Part shown: positions 8,702-17,074 of the stretch, one piece after another
Numbering within the stretch: the stretch's first letter is position 1
Layout of the letters: each line of letters starts with the position of its first letter
NCBI GenBank assembly: GCA_965277595.1
Contig: CBDIDH010000002.1
Span: 1,488,001-1,552,000 of the forward strand
DNA: 64,000 nucleotides
Direction of reading: 5' to 3'
DNA from: CBDIDH01 sp965277595
GTDB lineage: Bacteria; Planctomycetota; Planctomycetia; Isosphaerales; Isosphaeraceae
Translations under genes and position numbers: made by a program
Notes under the pieces: generated by a model
What the model saw: the letters and a program-made list of their open reading frames with translations, nothing else
Databases searched by the model: none
What the model was told of the DNA's origin: nothing

Positions 8702-10885
8702 ATGACGATCGGTTTCAGGGCGAGACAGGTCCGGCCGGGGCTGGAAGCGCTCGAAGGACGGCAACTGCTCAGCAGCGTTGTCGGAGGCGAGCAGACGCCC
8801 AGCGCGGTCACGGTATCGGCGCCGCCGAGGGTCAGTCCGCTCCGTCGCCTTGTCTACACGGCGCCTGGCGGCGGCCGGGTGCTGATCCAGATGTTCGGCG
8901 TCGGCAACATGGACGGCACGAGTGTCGATTCCGACGGCGCCTTGAACCTTCGGTTCTCGGGAACGAACCAGGAGACGGGCATTCTGGCTCGGGTCGTCGG
9001 CGGCACGGGGGTCGCCCCGGTCCGGTCGGTGCGGAGCCTGAATCTCCCCTCGGGAAGCCTGACGGGGGTCGGCGGCAGCCTGATCGACATTGTTGACCTG
9101 CACAACTTTGACCTGGTTGCCGGGGGCCGAATCAACCTCACGCCTGGGGTTCACGTCCTCTCGCTGAACTCGGCCGCGGCGGACACGCAGATCAACCTCC
9201 GCGAGGTCCCTGAAAACACGACGGTGACGAGCACCTCGGGCTTGTCGTCAAGCACCACCTCATCGACGAGCACCACGGGGGCCACCTCGACGACCGGCAC
9301 GACCACCTCGAACACCGGCAGCACCAGTGTCGGCATCTCGTCGGGCGGAACGACGACAAACGGGACGACGACCGGCGGCCTCTCCACGTCGGGATCGTCG
9401 GCCGGAACCACCACGGCCACCTCGACGACCTCCGCCAGCTCGACCACCTTCACGACCTCAACGACAACGACGAGCGGGGCCACCACGACCGTCAGCACGG
9501 TCTTGCCGTCAAGCACAACCCAGAATGGCCAGACTCTCACTTATGCGTATTCGTCGACGGGCGGGCAGACGCTGACGGGGATCAGCGGGCGGTTCGTTCC
9601 GGGGGCCAATGTCGTGTTGCAAAACATCACTTACGGGTCGCCCAACCCGCAACCCGGGGCACCCCCGGCGCCGCCGGGCGTGGTGATCGCCATCAATCAC
9701 GTCAACGGCCCGGCGTCGGGAACCACGCCGACGACTGGCGACGCCCAGATTTACGGCTACGACCGCGTCGCCGGAACCCTGATCCGGTTTGACACCGTCA
9801 CCGGCGCCCAGACGCAGACGATTCCCCTGGCGGGGATCTTGCCCGATACCAACGTCGAGGCCGGCGTGGCTCTCGCCGTCGTGAACAATGCGCTCCTCGT
9901 TCTGGTCAACGACGGGTCGACCATTTACGCCTTTCACACCACCGACGGCACGCCCGCCGGTTCGTTCTCGCTGGCCAGCCTGAAGGCGGCCGACGGCCTG
10001 ACGAACCCGCTTCGCCTGGGCACCTTTGACAACCAGACGGTCATCGCCGACCCGGCCGGAGGGGCGAACAGCCTTGGCGTGATTCAGCCGATCGACGTTG
10101 CCGCGAGCCTCAAGGCCGGCCAGGCGAAGGCGAGCCTGGACGCCTCGGGCAACCCGATTCCCGCCTACTCGTTGACGCGGGCGTTCGGGCTTTCGGGAGG
10201 ACTCTCGGGAGTCGCCGGTTCCGACACCCTGTTCGCAATCGGCGGCGGTAAGTTTGACCCCTTCCAGCCGAACAGGTTCCTGCTGGGACTCTCCTCGCTC
10301 GGCTTCGCCAACACGTCGACCGGAGTCGTCTCGTTTGGCGAGTTGACCCGAGCGGCCGTGACCAAGAATAGCGGCTCGACGATCTATACCAACTCCAACG
10401 GCGCGACCGGTTCGAGCCTTGACGACGCTCTCGGGTCGATCGGCCAGAACCTCGCGCTCTATACTGGCCAGACGACGACGTCAAACGGAGCGACCGTGGA
10501 TCAGGTCACCTTGATCAATCCCGTGAGCAATTCCCAAGGCCAGACGATCTCGCTCAACGACGCCAACCCGCTGGCCAGCCTGAGCGGGTCGTACCGGCCG
10601 ACGCTTGCCGGCCTGGCGCTGGTGGACGTGCAGGGAAATACGCAGTCGTTCAAGGCGACAAGCACGCAGGGCCTTGTTTTCAATGGCGAGGGGAACGTCA
10701 ACCTCGTCAAGATTGCCCATGCAAGCGATACGCTGATTATTGGCTACCCGTTCGGTCACGCCGCGATTCCGGACCGATCGAACGTGACGATCGCCTCGTC
10801 GAGCCGGGTGGTTGGAACGCGCAACGGGGTCATTGTCCTGCCGAGCATCCAGCCCACCGGCCCTCTCTTCTTGCCGACACCTTGA
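8702..10885 (+). CDS. Large extracellular protein with planctomycete LExLExRxLLS N-terminus
   Basis: The N-terminus (RPGLEALEGRQLLS) is the hallmark export/anchoring segment of many planctomycete giant secreted proteins. Residues about 180-285 form a Ser/Thr/Gly-rich low-complexity linker, probably a glycosylated stalk. The C-terminal 400 residues show repeated short beta patterns (IYGYDRVAGTLIRFDTVTG, IYAFHTTDGTPAG) that look like a beta-propeller-like domain with a DUF4394 flavour; this is inference. ATG 8702 is preferred to ATG 8696 because AAGGAG ends at 8695. A hairpin follows the stop. It is probably a surface protein; ligand unknown. Confidence 0.82.
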   Translation: MTIGFRARQVRPGLEALEGRQLLSSVVGGEQTPSAVTVSAPPRVSPLRRLVYTAPGGGRVLIQMFGVGNMDGTSVDSDGALNLRFSGTNQETGILARVVGGTGVAPVRSVRSLNLPSGSLTGVGGSLIDIVDLHNFDLVAGGRINLTPGVHVLSLNSAAADTQINLREVPENTTVTSTSGLSSSTTSSTSTTGATSTTGTTTSNTGSTSVGISSGGTTTNGTTTGGLSTSGSSAGTTTATSTTSASSTTFTTSTTTTSGATTTVSTVLPSSTTQNGQTLTYAYSSTGGQTLTGISGRFVPGANVVLQNITYGSPNPQPGAPPAPPGVVIAINHVNGPASGTTPTTGDAQIYGYDRVAGTLIRFDTVTGAQTQTIPLAGILPDTNVEAGVALAVVNNALLVLVNDGSTIYAFHTTDGTPAGSFSLASLKAADGLTNPLRLGTFDNQTVIADPAGGANSLGVIQPIDVAASLKAGQAKASLDASGNPIPAYSLTRAFGLSGGLSGVAGSDTLFAIGGGKFDPFQPNRFLLGLSSLGFANTSTGVVSFGELTRAAVTKNSGSTIYTNSNGATGSSLDDALGSIGQNLALYTGQTTTSNGATVDQVTLINPVSNSQGQTISLNDANPLASLSGSYRPTLAGLALVDVQGNTQSFKATSTQGLVFNGEGNVNLVKIAHASDTLIIGYPFGHAAIPDRSNVTIASSSRVVGTRNGVIVLPSIQPTGPLFLPTP

Positions 10886-10906
10886 GGTAGGTCGAGGCCG
10901 TTCAAC

Positions 10907-10929
10907 GGGTCCGCGCCTGGGGCGGACCC
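10907..10929. terminator. Hairpin between convergent genes
   Basis: GGGTCCGC (10907-10914) pairs with GCGGACCC (10922-10929) around a 7-base loop. It sits 20 bases after the stop of the extracellular protein gene and just before the 3' end of the opposing gene, so it may act in both directions. There is no clear T-run. Confidence 0.55.
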
Positions 10930-10945
10930 TGAAGAACGGTCTCGA

Positions 10946-11218
10946 TCAGTCGGGGTTGGCGACTTTTTCCAGCGACTTGTCGGATGTTCCCTTGGCGTAT
11001 CGAAAAACGCCGATCTCGCCTTGCGCCTCTTCGGCCGAGGGGGGATGAATCTTCCGTCGTCGCAGCGCGTCGCGGTAGGTCTGGGCGTAATGCGACTCGC
11101 AGGCCAGGCCGTAGGTTTTCAACTCGCTAAAGCGGCCGGCGCTCCAGTTGGCGGCGACCTTGTATTCCGCGTCGCTGCGGCAACCGGCTACGCCGCAATG
11201 GACCTCGCGGGTGTACAT
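10946..11218 (-). CDS. Conserved small planctomycete protein with Cys/His pattern
   Basis: The 90-residue product has CGVAGCRSDAEYKVAANWSAGRFSELKTYGLACESH, a C-x4-C ... C-x2-H arrangement that could bind a metal and resembles small zinc-ribbon proteins. ATG 11218 was chosen because the conserved-looking region begins there; a longer reading to 11278 adds only a low-complexity basic leader. It is convergent with the extracellular protein gene. I recognise the style from planctomycete genomes but not a named function. Confidence 0.6.
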   Translation of the reverse strand: MYTREVHCGVAGCRSDAEYKVAANWSAGRFSELKTYGLACESHYAQTYRDALRRRKIHPPSAEEAQGEIGVFRYAKGTSDKSLEKVANPD

Positions 11219-11444
11219 CAAGGCTCGATCTCCCATTCTTGGCTCGTTCCTCCCCTGGCTCCTCCGATGATGAAGCAAGGCGCTCGTGAAGGCCAGAGGA
11301 ATTCGCGGAGAAACAGGAAATGAGGACGTGGAAAATCGAAAGACGCCAGTCGATCCTCGTCCGCGAGGGCCAAAAGTTGCCCGGAGCCAACGGCATGCGG
11401 TAGGCTGGAGCCGTCATTCATTTTAAAGGCGGAGGCTCCGGCCG

Positions 11445-12359
11445 ATGATGCGCGGGCAAGGTCTGATCGGGGCGGGATGGCTGTCCGTGTTTGTCGTGGT
11501 CCGGGCGATCGCGGCGGGGCCTGAGCCGTCTGGAGATGCCACGATCCGGGGCGGGGCGGGGCCTTCAGAGATCGTCATCAAGACCACGAAACGGGTCGCC
11601 GGCGCGATCGATTCGCTGACCTGGAACGGCATGGAGTTTCTCGACAGCACCGATCACGGCCGACAGCTTCAATCGGCCTCGAATCTCGACCGCGGCAAGC
11701 CGTTCGTTCCCGAGGTCTTCAACCCGACCGAGGCCGGCTCGGTGGCCGACGGTGCCGGACCAACCTCGTCGAGCAAGCTCCTGTCAATTCGTGCTCAAAA
11801 GAACAGGCTGGAAACCACCACGCAGATGGCTTTCTGGCTCCCGCCGGGCGGAACCTCGGCCGGTCATCCGGCCGTCAATGACACGATCCTCTCAAACCAT
11901 TTGCTGACAAAACGCGTCACGATCGGCTACCAGAAATGGCCGAGGGCGATCGAGTATGAGGTGACGTTCACCCTTCCGAAGGGCGAACATCACCAGCTTG
12001 CGCAGTTCGAGGCGTTGACCGGTTACATGCCGTCGGCCTTCAGCGACTTCTGGGCCATCGACGTCGGCACGGGCAAGCTTTCAAGGCTGACTGACGGGCC
12101 GGGTGAGCAACCCTTGCCCGTCGCCATTGCCACGCCCGACGGTTCGCACGCGATGGGCGTTTACTCACCCGATCGCCCCGCGCCGGGATATGGCCGATTC
12201 CGGTTCGGTCCGGAAAAGGTGAACAAGTGGAATTGCGTCTTCCGGGTCCGCGACCCCTCGGGCGTCGCTCCGGGACCATATCACTACCGGATGTTTGTCG
12301 CCGTCGGCACGCTCGACGACGTCCGGCGGACCCTGACGGAGATCGCCCGGACAAAATAG
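11445..12359 (+). CDS. Exported protein of unknown function
   Basis: An N-terminal hydrophobic segment (LIGAGWLSVFVVVRAIAAGPE) looks like a signal peptide cleaved near AIAAG. The mature part of about 280 residues has alternating beta-strand patterns (SEIVIKTTKRVAGAIDSLTWNGMEFLDSTDHGRQLQ) that resemble carbohydrate-processing beta-sandwich proteins with a galactose-mutarotase-like fold. No catalytic motif could be named. GGAGG lies 9 bases before ATG 11445. It stands alone on the strand. Confidence 0.7.
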   Translation: MMRGQGLIGAGWLSVFVVVRAIAAGPEPSGDATIRGGAGPSEIVIKTTKRVAGAIDSLTWNGMEFLDSTDHGRQLQSASNLDRGKPFVPEVFNPTEAGSVADGAGPTSSSKLLSIRAQKNRLETTTQMAFWLPPGGTSAGHPAVNDTILSNHLLTKRVTIGYQKWPRAIEYEVTFTLPKGEHHQLAQFEALTGYMPSAFSDFWAIDVGTGKLSRLTDGPGEQPLPVAIATPDGSHAMGVYSPDRPAPGYGRFRFGPEKVNKWNCVFRVRDPSGVAPGPYHYRMFVAVGTLDDVRRTLTEIARTK

Positions 12360-12496
12360 CGAGAAATGCTATGAAACGATGTTGAGATTCGTGATCCCTT
12401 GTGTATCATGATGGTTCATGAGGAGGCCAGACCGGTCTCGATCGGGCTTCTGAGCCTCGACCGCGTTGCGACTCGACTCCACGAAAGGCGATGGCC

Positions 12497-12856
12497 ATGA
12501 ACGATCCAGGCAAAACCGAGAAGACCGTCGGCCTGGCGTGGTTCGGACCTCGACCGCCGAGGCAGCTCAGTAAGCTGATGTCTCTGGTTGCCATGAGCGG
12601 ACTGGCGCTCGCGGCCCTGACGCCCAGACCCGGAGCCCCAACGCCGACGCCTCCCCGAATCGTGCCCAGGGCTCCTTACGTCTGGACGCCCACCGGCTCC
12701 TCGTCGACGCCCCCGCCTCTCGTCGTCCCCGCCGACCGCTTCGTCCTCGCCGCTCCCGATGACCTCGACCCCCGCTTCGTCCTCGCCGCTCCCGACGCGA
12801 TGGACCCTCACATGGTCTTCCCCTCCACCGGCCGCTTTGCCACCTCCCGTCCCTGA
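12497..12856 (+). CDS. Proline-rich putative membrane-anchored small protein
   Basis: The 119-residue product has one hydrophobic stretch (LSKLMSLVAMSGLALAAL, residues about 23-40), then a Pro-rich stretch and two copies of a short repeat (RFVLAAPD-D/A-LDP). ATG 12497 is favoured over ATG 12491 since AAAGG at 12484-12488 is then 8 bases away. No family was recognised. The DNA repeat inside (about 50 bases, 12740-12800) suggests a recent internal duplication. Confidence 0.5.
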   Translation: MNDPGKTEKTVGLAWFGPRPPRQLSKLMSLVAMSGLALAALTPRPGAPTPTPPRIVPRAPYVWTPTGSSSTPPPLVVPADRFVLAAPDDLDPRFVLAAPDAMDPHMVFPSTGRFATSRP

Positions 12857-12861
12857 TCTCT

Positions 12862-12907
12862 TGCCCTTTGTCTGCCCTTTGCCCTTTGCCCTTTGCCCTT
12901 TGCCCTG
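12862..12907. repeat. GCCCTTT heptamer array between convergent genes
   Basis: Five to six tandem GCCCTTT units (with one imperfect step near the left edge) fill the space between the 3' ends of the Pro-rich protein gene and the XRE-type regulator gene. It begins right behind one stop codon and abuts the other. Confidence 0.85.
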
Positions 12908-14047
12908 TCAGACAATCCGCCGCGTCTCACCGGTCGACGACGCATCGTAGCCGGGCAGGTCGCCAAGAAGGCGGCGATACGCGGTCGATCGAAGCGCCAG
13001 AATCAGAGCCTCGATGCGGGGATCGTCGCGCAAGGACTCGGGAAAGCAGAGGTCATACGCTTCGCGGCGAACGCCCAGAAAGCTCAGGCCGGCTTCCTCG
13101 CCGACGAGTCGGAGGCAAACCCCGGCGTCGGCCCAGCCTGAACGCACGGCCTCGGCCACGCCGCGATGATCGCTCGCCAGCCGACGAGGCGGTTGACGTT
13201 GACCCTGATGCTGACCCTGCCCCTGGCCTTCAAAAAGCGCGTCGAGACACTGGCGAGCCCCCGAGCCAATCTCGCGGCCAACCCATCGAAGGTCGGCGCG
13301 GACCGCCTCGGCCACCGTGGCGAACCGTCGGGTCGAACCGAAGGCGATTCCCTCTTCCCAGCGTGCCGCGCGCAGCAAGACCAGGCCGCGTCCCGGGCCG
13401 ATCGCCTGACGAACCGCCGCCGCGTTGTCGTCCGAGGCGTCGGGGTCGTCCTGGCCGTCGCCGGGTCGGCTGAGGTGAACCCCGGCGGCGTGAACCAGAC
13501 CCTCGCGGAGCAGGGCCAGCGCCGCGAGGCTCGACCGCGCCAGCGCGATCAGCCGAATTCCCGCCGACTCCGCGAGCGTCCGCGCCAGCAGGCCCACGGC
13601 CGGGTCGCACCCGGCGACGATCAGCGTCGTCTTCGGATCAAAACCGCCAGTCGCGTTCGCGGTCGCGTTGCAAGCGTCGTCGGTCTCTCGGGCGAGTCCA
13701 TCGTGAGGGATCAGGCCCATCGGGGTCGGCTCGACGGGATAAAGCCGGGTCCGGCCGTTGACCTCGGCCCGCCAGTACCGGCAGGGCCTTTGCCTGGGAG
13801 GCCAGGCCCATGAGACCCCCTCGGCGACAGGCTGAGGAAGCCAGAAGATGTCTTCAACCCGGCACTTGAACGCCTCCGCCAGCGCCAGCGCCGCGAGGGC
13901 CGACGGTACCAATCGGCCCGTCTCGATGGCGCTCACGCCCGTCCGCGAAAGGCCCGATCGCCGCGCCAGGTCGTCTTGCGACCAGCCAAGCCGGAGCCGC
14001 TGATCTCGGACCCGATTCAAAAGCCCAGGTGGCCGTTCGATTGCCAT
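12908..14047 (-). CDS. XRE-family regulator with periplasmic-binding-protein-like sensor domain
   Basis: Residues about 10-65 form a helix-turn-helix (LRLGWSQDDLARRSGLSRTGVSAIETGRLVPSALAALALAEAF). Residues 125-370 look like the PBP-like effector domain (TLIVAGCDPAVGLLARTLAESAGIRLIAL ... SDHRGVAEAVRSGWADAGVCLRLVGEEAGLSFLGVRREAYDLCF) found in molybdate-sensing-style regulators. Such proteins repress or activate genes on binding an oxyanion or small ligand. A perfect inverted repeat overlaps the region just before its start codon, so it probably controls itself. A Gln-rich insert (GQGQGQHQGQRQ) lies near residue 280. No transporter gene is adjacent, so the ligand stays open. Confidence 0.82.
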   Translation of the reverse strand: MAIERPPGLLNRVRDQRLRLGWSQDDLARRSGLSRTGVSAIETGRLVPSALAALALAEAFKCRVEDIFWLPQPVAEGVSWAWPPRQRPCRYWRAEVNGRTRLYPVEPTPMGLIPHDGLARETDDACNATANATGGFDPKTTLIVAGCDPAVGLLARTLAESAGIRLIALARSSLAALALLREGLVHAAGVHLSRPGDGQDDPDASDDNAAAVRQAIGPGRGLVLLRAARWEEGIAFGSTRRFATVAEAVRADLRWVGREIGSGARQCLDALFEGQGQGQHQGQRQPPRRLASDHRGVAEAVRSGWADAGVCLRLVGEEAGLSFLGVRREAYDLCFPESLRDDPRIEALILALRSTAYRRLLGDLPGYDASSTGETRRIV

Positions 14048-14048
14048 G

Positions 14049-14071
14049 ATCGTGTCAGGTTACGACACGAT
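14049..14071. promoter_or_regulatory. Perfect inverted repeat, likely operator of the XRE-type regulator
   Basis: ATCGTGTC (14049-14056) and GACACGAT (14064-14071) form an 8-base perfect inverted repeat with a 7-base spacer, one base upstream of the regulator's ATG. Half-sites centred 15 bases apart suit a dimeric HTH protein. The position would block translation start or transcription. It also lies 80 bases upstream of the divergent DUF1559 gene and could affect both. Confidence 0.6.
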
Positions 14072-14153
14072 TGAAGCAACGTCAAGGAGTGCGTATGATG
14101 CCCACTCGTTTTCCGAAACAGGGCGAAACCCGAATTAAGAGGAGTGCATTCTC

Positions 14154-15251
14154 ATGATGAGGCGGGCAAAGACGTCACGGGTCGCAAGGGCGGGGCGGGG
14201 GTTCACCTTGATCGAGCTTCTGGTGGTGATCGCGATCATCGCCATCCTGATCGCGCTGCTCTTGCCCGCGGTTCAGGCCGCGCGCGAGGCGGCAAGGCGG
14301 GCAAGCTGCGTGAATAACCTCAAGCAGATTGGCCTGGCCCTGCATAACTACATGTCGGCGATCGGGACCTTCCCGCCGGGGCGGTTCAATTCGCACGTCG
14401 CGGGCAACGGCAACGTCTGGGGGGCGTATGCGCAGATGCTTCCGCAGCTTGAACAGCAGGTGCTTTTTAACTCGTGCAACTTCAACCTCGCCCCCGAGCT
14501 CGAACCGAGCCTTCCCTCGGCCGCCGCCAACGCCACCGTGGCGGGGACGTTTATCAACGCGCTGATCTGCCCGTCCGACGCGGCGCCGGCGGTGCTGATC
14601 ACCGTCAGCGGCGAGAATTACGCCTCGCACAACTACGACTTCAACGTGGGGTCGAATTACCCGCTTCAGGAAGCCTTCCCGGTCGGCGTGACCTCGCCCT
14701 TCAACGGCCCGCCGAACGGACCCTTCTTCGAAAACCGAGGGGTCGGATCGGCGGACTTCATCGACGGGATGTCGAACACCGTCGCCGTCAGCGAGACGAT
14801 CCGCTCGAACGCTACCTCTACTTACGCGAGCGAGCCGAACCGCGTCTTCCTCGTCACCGGCGATAACAAGACGAGTGGCCCCGCGTTGACCTCCGACGCC
14901 GACTACGCCTCGCTCTGCCTCAGCCTGGCGGCGACCACCACTCAGTTCCAGGCCACCAAGGGGGTCCGCTGGCATTACGGAGCGCCCGGACACAGCATGT
15001 ACAACCATCGAAGGCCGCCCAACGACCGCCAGCCCGATTGCCGAGGGGGCCTGCCTCACAGCGACAAATCCGACCCGAACTGGAGCTACCTCTCGCTCAA
15101 CATCACCACCCGGAGTCTCCACTCCGGCGGCGTCAACTCCCTGATGGCCGACGGTAGCGTCAAGTTCATCAAGAACTCGGTGAACGTCATGACATGGCAG
15201 GCGATCGGCAGCAGAAACGGCGGCGAGGTCGTCGGCTCGGATGCGTTTTAG
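14154..15251 (+). CDS. DUF1559 prepilin-type protein
   Basis: The prepilin peptidase site G|FTLIEL (residues about 17-22) is followed by the hydrophobic helix LLVVIAIIAILIALLLPAVQAAREAARR and then SCVNNLKQIGLALHNY, the classic planctomycete DUF1559 start. The C-terminus has the matching end (GGVNSLMADGSVKFIKNSVN). These proteins are type II secretion/type IV pilus-like pseudopilins, massively expanded in planctomycetes. AGAGGAG lies 9 bases before ATG 14154; ATG 14157 is an alternative. At 365 residues the length is normal. The gene is divergent from the XRE-type regulator. Confidence 0.93.
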   Translation: MMRRAKTSRVARAGRGFTLIELLVVIAIIAILIALLLPAVQAAREAARRASCVNNLKQIGLALHNYMSAIGTFPPGRFNSHVAGNGNVWGAYAQMLPQLEQQVLFNSCNFNLAPELEPSLPSAAANATVAGTFINALICPSDAAPAVLITVSGENYASHNYDFNVGSNYPLQEAFPVGVTSPFNGPPNGPFFENRGVGSADFIDGMSNTVAVSETIRSNATSTYASEPNRVFLVTGDNKTSGPALTSDADYASLCLSLAATTTQFQATKGVRWHYGAPGHSMYNHRRPPNDRQPDCRGGLPHSDKSDPNWSYLSLNITTRSLHSGGVNSLMADGSVKFIKNSVNVMTWQAIGSRNGGEVVGSDAF

Positions 15252-15298
15252 GATACGCACATGAGGAGAGAATCATTTTATGGTTTCACTTGCGTAAA

Positions 15299-15352
15299 GA
15301 CCGATGACCAAGGACCGATGACCGACTGAAAAATGAAAAGTTTCTTGGTCAT
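15299..15352. repeat. Heptamer cluster forming a hairpin
   Basis: GACCGAT, GACCAAG and GACCGAT units are followed about 30 bases later by the reverse complement CTTGGTCAT. ATGACCAAG (15304-15312) pairs with CTTGGTCAT (15344-15352), a 9-base stem. It lies about 50 bases after the DUF1559 stop codon and may end that transcript. Confidence 0.65.
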
Positions 15353-15476
15353 GAGGGGAAATGGTTGATTTCAAAAAACGGCGAAGGTCGATGAGCTAGG
15401 ATTGATCGAGAGCGCTCCGACGATGGGGTCGAGGGCCGGACGTCACGACCGGGACGAGCACAGGAGCGTGTCAACG

Positions 15477-16034
15477 ATGCCGGAGACACCCGCGTCAACA
15501 ACCGCCGCCGATCCGAAGAGGCCCGAGGCGCGGGGGACGAAACGCGTGCGCATTGATCGCGGAAGCGATCGAGGGAGCGACCTCAAGCCGGGCCTTGGCA
15601 GCGTCTTGCGAGCGTTTGGAGCCTGGGGGCGTCAACCGGCTCGGGCCGAGGAGAAACGGAGCGACGCCCGCCATGACGTCGAGGAGTGCCGGGCCTGGGT
15701 CGGCTGGAAAACCTGGAGACGGTTCCCGATCCGCCACGCCTTGATGGTCAACCTGAGCCGAGGCGGCGCCCTCGTCTTTCTTGACGCCCCGCCGCCGACC
15801 GACAAGCCGATCTGGGTCTATCTGGAAACACCCGGTCAGAAGGCCGTGGTGAAGGGCAAGGCCGTGGAGATTCGAGAGACCGCCGCCGGTCAGTGTACCG
15901 TCCGCATCGCCTTTGAAACGCCCTGTCCGTACACGGTTTTTGAGGCCGCCGTCTGCGGCCTTGCCCCGGTTGACCCGCGTTCTCGAGTCGCGAAGCCCGT
16001 GTCTCCGACCGGCGGTCGGGTCAGGACGCGCTGA
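15477..16034 (+). CDS. PilZ-like domain protein
   Basis: After a basic, low-complexity N-terminus, residues about 70-165 read RHDVEECRAWVGWKTWRRFPIRHALMVNLSRGGALVFLDAPP ... VKGKAVEIRETAAGQCTVRIAFETPCPY. NLSRGGALV corresponds to the (D/N)xSxxG core of PilZ, the c-di-GMP receptor fold. The upstream RxxxR needed for ligand binding is not clear (RRFPIR is a candidate). ATG 15477 was chosen because AGGAG lies 10 bases before it; ATG 15423 or TTG 15402 are alternatives. Its 3' end overlaps the opposing methyltransferase gene by 14 bases. Confidence 0.65.
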   Translation: MPETPASTTAADPKRPEARGTKRVRIDRGSDRGSDLKPGLGSVLRAFGAWGRQPARAEEKRSDARHDVEECRAWVGWKTWRRFPIRHALMVNLSRGGALVFLDAPPPTDKPIWVYLETPGQKAVVKGKAVEIRETAAGQCTVRIAFETPCPYTVFEAAVCGLAPVDPRSRVAKPVSPTGGRVRTR

Positions 16035-16965
16035 GACGCTTGCCGACGACGTTCACGCCACTGCCGACGATCAAATCGTGGCGATAGGCCCAGTCGTACA
16101 GGCGACCGGCGCGGGCGGGATCGAGCACGCGGAGGTCGTCAAACCCCTCGGCGCGGAACCAGTCGAGAAGCTCGGCCGTCGTGTGATGCGACTGATACGT
16201 CGGCGCGTACCAGTCAAAATTATCACAGACGCGGAGCGTCCGATCGGGATGGTTGGAAAAGTTCGCCACCTTGTTGAGTGTCCGGTTCAGCACGGGAATG
16301 CCACCGAGAACGCCGAGGCCGACGCTGAAAGTTTCCAGCGCCGGCGCCGGCAGGCGGGTCGTGACCGCCCGGAGCGCCGAGTTGATCCATTCCTGAGGCC
16401 CGACGTTTTTTCGGTAGAGCCAGACCGCCAGCCGACCCCCCGGCTTGACCCGCGCGGCGACCTGGGCAAACGCCCGGCGCGGGTCGGGGCTGTGATGCAA
16501 GACGCCGATCGAAAAGGCGAGGTCAAAGGCACCTTCGGCCAGGGGTAGGTCGAGCAGATCGGCCTGAACGATCGTCACGTCGGGCAGGTCCGCGCAGAGC
16601 GCCGCGGCCTTGTCCACGGCGGAGCTGAGATCCACCCCGACGACTCTGGCCCCGGCCCGACCAGCGAGCCGGGCATATCGGCCGCCACCGCAACCGGCAT
16701 CAAGCACGAGCAGGCCGTTGAGGTCGGCCGGGTCGATCCCGGTCTTGACGGCGAAAACGGCGGCGTCCTCGTCGACTCTGGCCACGTCGTAGCGGTTCCA
16801 CTGCCTGCCAAAGCTGGCCGTGTAGCCCTCGCCCGCCAGCCTTGGAACGCCCCGAACAATCGGATACGACGCGTCGCAGCCTCGGCAGCGCAGGGCTTCG
16901 GCGACCGGTTCAAGACTGGCCCGGCATCGGGGACAACGAAGTAGGTCGCGTTCTTCGGCATTCAT
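16021..16965 (-). CDS. SAM-dependent methyltransferase with Trm112-like zinc ribbon
   Basis: Residues 11-30 carry two CxxC pairs (CPRC and CRGC) typical of a Trm112-like zinc finger (RCPRCRASLEP ... YPIVRGVPRL). Then comes a class I methyltransferase: motif I VLDAGCGGGRYARLAG, the acidic VVGVDLS, and motif IV FDLAFSIGVLHHSPDP. The last 100 residues hold FDWYAPTYQSHHTTAELLDWFRAEGF, common in sugar or lipid methyltransferases of surface polysaccharide clusters. The substrate is unknown. The length (314) is normal for this architecture. Confidence 0.88.
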   Translation of the reverse strand: MNAEERDLLRCPRCRASLEPVAEALRCRGCDASYPIVRGVPRLAGEGYTASFGRQWNRYDVARVDEDAAVFAVKTGIDPADLNGLLVLDAGCGGGRYARLAGRAGARVVGVDLSSAVDKAAALCADLPDVTIVQADLLDLPLAEGAFDLAFSIGVLHHSPDPRRAFAQVAARVKPGGRLAVWLYRKNVGPQEWINSALRAVTTRLPAPALETFSVGLGVLGGIPVLNRTLNKVANFSNHPDRTLRVCDNFDWYAPTYQSHHTTAELLDWFRAEGFDDLRVLDPARAGRLYDWAYRHDLIVGSGVNVVGKRLSAS

Positions 16966-17074
16966 CCAGCCATTTTACCGCGCCTCGATGTTAAGATGGA
17001 GCCCGACAGCATCAAAAGGGCCGGTTCCCTCGGTTTTTCACTCGGCCATTGGCCATTGGTCCTTTTATTAAAAT

